Shown piece after piece: positions 7,252 to 12,200 of a stretch of 12,200 bases of DNA. This stretch comes from Baffinella frigidus (lineage: Eukaryota; Cryptophyceae; Cryptomonadales; Baffinellaceae). A program made the position numbers and the translations under genes. How positions within the stretch are numbered: the stretch's first letter is position 1; every line of letters begins with the position of its first letter. The notes beneath the pieces are model-generated. The model was not told the DNA's origin. It was given only the letters and a program-made list of their open reading frames with translations, and made no database searches. The stretch covers positions 646,688 through 658,887 of the forward strand of contig MU646376.1 of assembly GCA_026770585.1 (NCBI GenBank), written 5' to 3'.

Positions 7252-7365
7252 CGTCGCTCATGAGAAAGCGCCTCCCCGTAGGACCCTACAGTAGGCCTAT
7301 GCCTACATGTAGGGCCCTATGGTCGTCCTAGGAGGGGGCGCTTTCTTACGAGCGAGGTACCCCTG
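7252..7365. mobile_element. Family T copy 5, head-to-tail with copy 4 and lacking its left tip
   Basis: The left end starts at cgtcgctcatgagaaagcg without the caggggtac tip. The right end is complete (gcgaggtacccctg) but is followed by TG, not TA. Copies 4 and 5 share the junction cccctgtacgtcgctca, as if copy 5 arose by insertion into, or template switching from, copy 4. Confidence 0.7.
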
Positions 7366-7392
7366 TGCGTTTAGATCGACTGTATCGGGGTA

Positions 7393-7535
7393 CGCCCTCC
7401 ACCCTGAAGGCAACCCAGAGGCAAATCTCAAGTCAATCTCCCACATATGCACTTGGATTCCGAGTGCAGTTGTATGGGAGTTGACTTAAGAAACCATCGA
7501 TTTGCCCATAAGTTGCCTCCAGGGTGGGTAAGGGC
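7393..7535. mobile_element. Palindromic element with arms gccctccaccctgaaggcaa
   Basis: The outer arms pair gccctccaccctgaaggcaac with gttgcctccagggtgggtaagggc. Inner arms pair aagtcaatctcccacat with atgggagttgactta. No coding content. It is unrelated in sequence to family T. Confidence 0.7.
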
Positions 7536-8003
7536 TCCAAGGGCTCCATGCCCCTTGGGAGGGAGCATCGGAACCCACACGCGGCCCGTTAGGTCCTTCA
7601 GGTTCTTCGAGCTCCCAACATAGGCGGACACTGGAACTGGTTCTGCAGAAAAGCCATGCTTCCTTTCGGATCGCATCAAGCCCCCCGGCCGATGTGCATG
7701 TTCCCCTCAGAGACGGCTCGGAGCCGAGGCGCATGACGTAAGAGGTCCTCTAGAGAGCAGCCAAGCGGAAATGCCTGCCTGCCAATGTCTGTTTGGGAAC
7801 ACGGTCATCACCTTGAGAATCGCAAACGGACATCCAGCAAGAGTAAATACATCATGTACAGTTCGCATGCATCCAGCGATGTCGAGAGAGAAAAGCTCTT
7901 TAATGACACGAACATCAAGGCACGACAGCGTCAAGCTTCACCAGGGGGACGAGAGGTGCATGGGCGGATGTCCATTTGACGAAGACAGTCATGTCCACTT
8001 TCG
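7536..8003. other. Interval without a supported gene, with one coding-like minus stretch
   Basis: On the minus strand 7614-7560 reads SSKNLKDLTGRVWVPML with GC-rich third positions, which could be a stray exon fragment, but there are no clear splice or neighbour signals. The 32 bases 7591-7622 recur at 8919-8950. On the plus strand a 78-codon frame (7771-8007) has no family resemblance and is not called. Confidence 0.4.
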
Positions 8004-8202
8004 TTAGAAAAGGCCGCAGTTTCTGGACCCTTGTTTGACCATCAACTGATGGTCTAAGGACCCCTTAGACCATCAACTTGATGGTCAAAAGTTCGCAAAG
8101 GAATGTTAAAAAATCTGGAGTTTTAAAATTTGTACCAGGAATTGACTTTCACTCGTCCTTTTGGACTTAATCAAGGAGCCAGAAACTGGGGCCTTTTCTA
8201 AT
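8004..8202. mobile_element. Palindromic element with a nested hairpin
   Basis: Outer arms ttagaaaaggcc.cagtttctgg and ccagaaactg.ggccttttctaa bound a 199-base block. Inside, 8034-8089 is a second palindrome, tttgaccatcaa..gatggtc / gaccatcaacttgatggtcaaa. This suggests one element inside another. Confidence 0.7.
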
Positions 8203-8518
8203 TACCGGTAACTTGAGGCTCGAGATTCGAGAATGCTGGAAATACCACCGGTACGTTCCGAAAGAGGTCCGTGTTCGCATCACTTGGTTACTGATCGTTG
8301 CTGACATGTCTAAAAGGATTTTAGGACTTGGTATGGTCACGAGGTCCTTTAGGTGGTCACGAAAATCTTTTTTCGGGGACAGGCAAAATCAAAGACGTAA
8401 AGCCCATTTGGAAAGTTATCCTCTGCTGTTCCTCTGCTGTTCAACAGTTATCCTCTGCCGTTCATCCGTAGAACGTCTCTTCGTGCAGGCTCACTCGGCG
8501 TGCTAACGCGCGCCCCAG
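8203..8518. other. Interval without a supported gene
   Basis: The only structure seen is a short direct repeat, (t)atcctctgc-gttc, present about three times at 8418-8466. The open frames have no recognisable content. The true first exon of the ankyrin gene may lie here or further upstream. Confidence 0.4.
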
Positions 8519-11500
8519 CGACGCCCCTCGCCTTCCTGCACACGACGCCGCGGCTGCCGGCTCCTGCACGCTCCATCACGCGCCCCACCTCCCTCCTCTG
8601 GACAGGTTCCACACCAACGAGTAGTGCGCGAGAGAACTCCAGATCCTAGTTGCCCAAAACCCCCCGCAAGGGGGTCTTACTACCTGGTCAAACTGCTCTT
8701 GTAATCCGGAAACTCTCTGTCGACAGGGCTCGCCTGCGCCCTGTCCTGCTCCGCAACGGCGGGCGGCGCGGCGGATGCGATGCGCCGCAAGAACGGCGTG
8801 ATCATCACGTACGACCCCTACGCACCCGGGATGGCCGATAAGTACGGCGCCCCGGGGAAGACTGACAGCGAGGGCTTCGACCCGTACCGGGACAGCGTCG
8901 GTAAACCCTAAACCCTTGAGGTCCTTTAGGTTCTTCGAGCTCCCAACATAACCCTAAACCAGGTTTCCAAACCCCACTCCCCAATCCCCAAACCCCACAC
9001 CCCAAACCCTCAACCCCAAACCCCAAACCCCAAACCCCAAACCCCAAACCCAAAACCCAAAACCCAAAACCCCAAACCCCAAACCCCAAACCCCAAACCC
9101 CAAACCCACCCCCCCTCACTACTAACCTGCTCGCCTAAACCCTGCAAGAGGCGGGCATCTACTCCGGGACCCGTCGAGTGAGACACCCACGGGGAGTCTC
9201 GTCGTGATCTCATCCGGACGAGTATTGGAGTCAAATACGATTTCCAGGACCTATCAACGAAAATTACTACACAATTGGTTCATAAAAGTAATAGTAAAAC
9301 CTGGTGTGTAGTAAAATTCGTTACCAAGATCGTATTTGACTCAAATACTCGCCGCGATTAGATCGGCAAGCAGTACCAGAACCACACATCCTAGTACCAT
9401 CAAAAACCCCACAGGTGATCTTAGAATGTGGTCATGCTGGTCTCGTAATCAAAAAAATCTCTACACCAGTTCCAAACCCCAAACCCCAAACCCCAATCCC
9501 CAAGGGGCGGGCATCTACTCCGGAACGGTACAGAGAGATGAGCACGGGGCGGTCGTGATCGGCAAACAGTACCAGAACCACAACACGCGGCCCGGGCCCG
9601 TCTACAGCGGCGGCGGGTACACGCCGACGGCCGCGGCGATCGCGTCGTTCCGCGCTCAGCGTTCGGGGGGAGGGGGGAAGGGGGGGGAGACGAGCCTGGG
9701 GCTGCTGCTGAAAAAATTCCCGGACCTCGTGAATGAGGTGAGCTTCTCAGATGTCATTGGGACGAGTATTGATGTATGTACGATTTTGGGGATCTCTGAT
9801 CTGATTCTGGTGTATCTTAAGGCTCTAAATGAAGTCTAGATAGACGACTGTCTTATTTCTACCCTTAAGATGCACCAAAATCGCATTCATTATGAATACT
9901 CGGCGGGATTAGATGCTACAGAATTCAACCAACCCTCACAGATGGGGCAAACCATCGATTCTTGGGAGCCATTTTCACCTTGCATGAAGCCGGAATCCGG
10001 CTTCAACGGCTCCAATCCCCCTTGAAATCGGGAAATCGAAAATCGACGATTTGCCCAAGCCGTGAGGGCTGGTAGTTGGTCGTTACTTGAGAGAGAGAGA
10101 GGGAGAGAGAGGGAGAGAGAGAGACAGAGACAGAGAGATTGTTGCTGGGTGCGTGCCCGGCGCGTTGTGTGTGTGTGAGCATGGATCTCATAGGAAAACG
10201 GTTTTGATTGAAAACTTTTGGGTTCAACGAAAATTACTACACGGATGCTTTAATATTACTAGTAAAACTCATGCTGTGTAGTAAATTTCATTGCCAGAAA
10301 GTTTTAAATTAAAACCGTTTGCCTAAGAGATGCATCTCTGCCCGGCGACCTGGCAGAGATGCGTCTCAAAGTGGACAGGTGGCACCCGCCCCTAGTGCCA
10401 CCTGTCCACTTTCAAAGTAACCCTGTGCACAACGGTTCTCTAGCTCTGTCCCAGTTCAATTTGGTCTCGTAGATAGAGTGCCCCCCCCGAAATTTTACAG
10501 GTGAGTTTTGACACCCCCCCTTAAAATTCACTAGCAAAATTTCGGGGGGGGGGCACTTTACCTACGAGACCAAATTGAACTGGGACAGAGCTAGGTTCCT
10601 CTTGCTTCTCGACAGCCGTTCAGGAGCGAGCGCTGCCCACCGAGACAAACGTCGAGAGTGGAACGCCTCAAAACAAAATTCCACCGTTACTTAACTTGAC
10701 GGAGGTTCCACTTAACGTCAAGTTAACGTTGACTTAAGGTAACGGTGGAAGACAGGTCTCGACAGGCGGGGCGCTCACCCAGCACTCGTGCGGCGCGCCG
10801 AAAAGTTGATTCTACCTGGGACACACGCCAAAAGTATCGGGAATTGGAGCTCTTTGCCGCGGGAATTTCTCAAACCTGTACCACGATAGAGCTGGTCTCT
10901 CATGAGTTGACACTTTTCGGACCTGGAAAAACTTCCAAACTTCCAAACTCTTTTAGTCAACTCGTACGAAATTTACCACAGGTAAATTCTACAAACTGCC
11001 TGCTGTGGTAAATTTCATGTGAAGTTGACTGAAAGAGTTTGGACGTTTGGAAGTTTTTCCAGGTCCGAAAAGTGTCAACTCATGAGAGACTAGCTCTAAG
11101 CGATCTAAACACTTTCAGCGCGAACGAGCGTGTATGAAACTGAAAGGTATCCCCTGGCATGGACAGGTCTCAACGGGCGGAGCGCTGATTATTTAGTTAA
11201 AATGAAACTGGGCAACGAACTTTATTACGCAACTGCTTTACCATTACTAGTATGCGCCTTGTGTAGTAGTAAATGTCGTTGCCCAAATCCATTAAATTAA
11301 ATGAGATCCCCGGATTAGGTCTCGACGGGTGGCGCGCTACCCCTGCACTCGTGCGGGATGTCCCGCGAGAACCAACACGCCGCCTCCTTCCTCATCTCCA
11401 AGGTGCTCTTCAGAGTCTAGCGCTGTCCCACTTCAATTTCGTCTCATCCTTAAAACTATTTAGAGGAGTTAATTTGTACTGGAGATCCTTCTGTCTGGGG

Positions 11501-12170
11501 GAAATGGTTGCAGGTTTCCGTCGATTTGGTCCAACCGTGAGGGTTGGTAGAAGACAGGTGTCGACAGGCGGGACGCTCCCTGTGCACTCGTGCGGAATGT
11601 CCTCACCCCCACCGTCCACTTAGCAGCCACGGGGGGTCACGGGTACAGTCCATCCACACGATTTGTACTAGCATCTTATCCATTTGCATTGGATTCTAAC
11701 CGCGTTCCCCCCGGATATCCGGGAGAAAAGGAACTCGGCCGCTGCTAAGTGGTCGCCCGGCAGCGAACCGTCCTGAGACGGCGCGAACGCCGCGAAAACG
11801 ATTCATTTACGAGCATGCGATTTATCTACGCGATTTATTTACGTGCTTACTTTATTCGGGTACTTTTATTTACTTTGTGTACGTACATTTATTTACGTAC
11901 TTTTATTTACGCGATGTATTTACGTACTGGTGGCAGGGCGAGGATATCGAGGGCGTGGATACGTACGGGTACACCCCGCTGCAAATCGCATAGCGAGTCA
12001 TGTACCCAGAGTATACGAAGAAAATCGTGTATATACGAAGAAAACGTATATGAAGAAAATCGTACCTCACGCAGGGCGGGGATGTCGAGGGCGTGGATAC
12101 GTACGGCTACACCCCGCTGCATCGCCTCTCTCTCTCTCTCTCGCCCATCGGCGCGCGCGCTCTTCTTGAG
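8519..12170 (+). CDS. Ankyrin-repeat protein gene, partial, at least four exons
   Basis: Supported exons: 8727-8900, 9505-9737, 11319-11402 and 12075 to about 12170. The phases are mutually consistent and all introns are GT-AG (the last donor, gag|gtcaac, is weak). The protein reads MRRKNGVIITYDPYAPG, DKYGAPGKTDSEGFDPYRD, GAGIYSG, VVIGKQYQNHNTRPGPVYSG, a Gly-rich linker, LLLKKFPDLVNE, then two ankyrin repeats: STGGALPLHSCGMSREN and GGDVEGVDTYGYTPLH ... GARALLE. From memory, the N-terminal conserved region resembles hypothetical ankyrin proteins of algae such as diatoms. No function is assigned. Ankyrin repeats bind proteins. An optional exon 8519-8605 joins in frame and would add LAFLHTTPRLPAPARS and SLLWTGLACALSCSATAGG, possibly a targeting sequence. 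Otherwise translation may start at ATG 8780. The 5' end is therefore uncertain, and the 3' end runs off the window. Confidence 0.75.
8919..8950 (+). repeat. 32-base captured segment inside a heptamer array
   Basis: It is identical to 7591-7622 at 31 of 32 bases and lies between CCCTAAA units in the first intron of the ankyrin gene. It looks like filler DNA copied from 1.3 kb upstream. Confidence 0.75.
8949..9112 (+). repeat. CCCCAAA heptamer array in the ankyrin-gene intron
   Basis: Mostly perfect CCCCAAA units, with CCCTAAA at the left edge and CCCAAAA units in the middle. It lies upstream of the decoy copy of the second ankyrin-gene exon. A shorter array of the same unit (9472-9502) abuts the real acceptor. 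Confidence 0.9.
9144..9389 (+). repeat. Decoy copy of the ankyrin-gene exon at 9505, split by an element
   Basis: 9151-9209 and 9365-9389 together align with about 80 bases of the real exon from 9508, from gcgggcatctactccgg through gtcgtgatc to ggcaagcagtaccagaacca. The match breaks exactly at GATC, where a 151-base palindromic element sits. The decoy is diverged and has lost the frame. Confidence 0.85.
9210..9360. mobile_element. Palindromic element with GATC target duplication (family G copy 1)
   Basis: Terminal inverted repeats tcatccggacgagtatt and aatactcgccgcgatta, flanked by GATC on both sides (9206-9209, 9361-9364). The real exon shows a single GATC at the matching place, giving a direct empty-site comparison. 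The core has atcaacgaaaattactacac and its inverted partner. Confidence 0.87.
9754..9911. mobile_element. Palindromic element with GATG target duplication (family G copy 2)
   Basis: Ends tcattgggacgagtatt and aatactcggcgggatta match those of the element at 9210-9360, and GATG flanks both sides (9750-9753, 9912-9915). The interior differs from copy 1. It begins 17 bases after the donor of the preceding exon, so the long plus-strand frame that runs on past this donor is not coding there. Confidence 0.83.
9955..10055. repeat. Imperfect palindrome with ggcaaaccatcgatt ends
   Basis: ggcaaaccatcgattcttggg pairs loosely with aaatcgacgatttgcc, and an inner perfect palindrome, gaagccggaatccggcttc, lies at about 9986-10004. 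Intronic, with no coding content. Confidence 0.55.
10088..10138 (+). repeat. GA microsatellite
   Basis: gagagagagagggagag-type repeat of about 50 bases in the ankyrin-gene intron. Confidence 0.85.
10194..10323. mobile_element. Palindromic element with the attactacac core (copy 2)
   Basis: Outer arms ggaaaacggttttgattgaaa and its diverged reverse complement enclose ttcaacgaaaattactacac and gtgtagtaaatttcattgcc. The core matches that of the element at 9210-9360 but the outer arms differ. Confidence 0.75.
10327..10415. repeat. Two back-to-back hairpins
   Basis: Hairpin one: gagatgcatctctgcc with ggcagagatgcgtctc (10327-10368). Hairpin two: aaagtggacaggtggcac with tgccacctgtccacttt (10368-10415). 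The loops are about 9-10 bases and the two stems abut. Confidence 0.8.
10440..10594. mobile_element. CTAG-ended palindromic element, copy 2
   Basis: Same ends (ctagctctgtcccagttcaa) and same C/G-run interior as the element at 3533-3688. A diverged left-end fragment also occurs at about 11418-11446 (tagcgctgtcccacttcaat). Confidence 0.85.
10679..10750. repeat. Palindrome abutting a decoy exon start
   Basis: ttccaccgttacttaactt pairs with gacttaaggtaacggtggaa. The right arm ends within two bases of the acceptor-like acag of the decoy at 10752. Confidence 0.72.
10752..10793 (+). repeat. Decoy copy 1 of the first ankyrin-repeat exon start
   Basis: acag|gtctcgacaggcggggcg and following bases to cactcgtgcgg align with the real exon start at 11319. 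The acceptor AG and the following GT are kept. The frame diverges after about 38 exon bases. Confidence 0.82.
10888..11098. mobile_element. Long palindromic element with about 75-base arms
   Basis: The arms run from tagagctggtctctcatgag to ctcatgagagactagctcta and stay near-perfect through ttgacacttttcggacctgg and its partner. The core has gaaatttaccacag and ctgtggtaaatttc, a variant of the attactacac core. It lies between decoy copies 1 and 2. Confidence 0.85.
11163..11187 (+). repeat. Decoy copy 2 of the first ankyrin-repeat exon start
   Basis: acag|gtctcaacgggcggagcg ending at gct aligns with the first 21 or so bases of the real exon. The palindrome at 11191 follows at once. Confidence 0.8.
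11191..11302. mobile_element. Palindromic element with the attactacac-type core (copy 3)
   Basis: atttagttaaaatgaaactgg pairs with ccaaatccattaaattaaat. The core has gcaacgaactttattacgca and gtgtagtagtaaatgtcgttg. It lies between decoy copy 2 and the real exon at 11319. Confidence 0.75.
11554..11602 (+). repeat. Downstream decoy copy of the first ankyrin-repeat exon start
   Basis: acag|gtgtcgacaggcgggacg through tgcggaatgtcc encodes VSTGGTLPVHSCGMS, very close to the real exon at 11319, but lies 150 bases after the real exon's donor. It breaks off before the RENQHAASFLISK part and a donor, so it is not a complete alternative exon. Confidence 0.8.
11616..11752 (+). mobile_element. Family Y element, copy 2
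   Basis: Perfect terminal inverted repeats ccacttagcagc / gctgctaagtgg. The interior aligns with copy 1 at 5214-5352 (tacagtccatc, tgtactag). The centre has the palindrome ccggatatccgg. Confidence 0.78.
11800..11930 (+). repeat. AT-rich degenerate repeat (tttatttacg unit)
   Basis: About eight variants of atttatttacg(c/t), alternating with cgcgat and gtac. It forms the sequence before the decoy acceptor at 11933-11936. A related local repeat, tatacgaagaaaatcg, occurs about three times at 12012-12062 before the real acceptor. Confidence 0.7.
11937..11983 (+). repeat. Decoy copy of the second ankyrin-repeat exon start
   Basis: 44 of 47 bases are identical to the real exon at 12075-12121, and the acceptor (ggcag) is intact. 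Spliced in phase it would read GEDIEGVDTYGYTPLQIA and then stop, so it would truncate the protein. Confidence 0.87.
12126..12142 (+). repeat. CT microsatellite inside the coding exon
   Basis: (CT)n encodes LSLSLS in frame between TPLHR and PIGARALLE, filling the part of the ankyrin repeat where AAxxGH is usual. Spacing between TPLH and LL is unchanged at 13 residues. A second CT tract ends the window (12184-12200). Confidence 0.7.
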
Positions 12171-12200
12171 GTCAACCCCGAACCTCTCTCTCTCTCTCTC

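Noticed and set aside
9336-9839. A single 167-codon protein
   Set aside because: Only 9505-9737 is exon. The frame runs on from the split decoy upstream and through a palindromic element downstream of the donor at 9738.
10752-11602. Recursive splice sites (AG|GT ratchet points) as an explanation of the decoys
   Set aside because: Several decoys keep AG|GT, but the sequence after GT (gtctcg, gtgtcg, gtcctg) is a poor donor, and some decoys have lost the AG. It remains possible for single sites but does not explain the set.

Overview
This is a nuclear, eukaryotic window. It has spliced genes with GT-AG introns, GC-rich exons set in repeat-rich introns, heptamer repeats of the plant/algal/alveolate telomere type (CCCTAAA), and many short palindromic elements. 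It is most likely from a protist, perhaps an alga. The species cannot be fixed from the sequence.

Layout. (1) 1 to about 1342, minus strand: the 3' part of a gene, with one well supported exon of a WD40-repeat protein (136 to 53) and a doubtful upstream exon (1342 to about 1173). The intervening intron holds two partial copies of the WD40 exon start, heptamer repeats and an inverted-repeat element. (2) About 1343-2116: GC-rich intergenic or 5' UTR sequence. (3) 2117-6321, plus strand: a complete six-exon gene for RPB8, the subunit shared by RNA polymerases I, II and III (142 aa). It was rebuilt exon by exon, and every phase is consistent. (4) 6322 to about 8518: no convincing gene, but at least four palindromic elements with TA target duplications and other hairpins. 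(5) About 8519 to past 12170, plus strand: the 5' part of an ankyrin-repeat protein gene with at least four exons, running off the window.

The most striking feature is shared by all three genes. The first 20-80 bases of many exons, often with the splice-acceptor AG, recur as partial copies inside neighbouring introns, nearly always upstream of the true exon. The copies are separated from each other and from the real exon by a CCCTAAA-type array or a palindromic element. I call them decoy exon starts. The arrays always lie with CCCTAAA on the transcribed gene's sense strand, so they flip with the minus-strand gene. One RPB8 intron (6089-6253) is almost pure heptamer repeat, and its acceptor lies at the end of the array. 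The pattern suggests that introns grow by insertions near 3' splice sites that duplicate the acceptor and exon start, leaving the reading frame intact.

The three genes have no evident shared pathway. They are neighbours that share the same style of intron growth.
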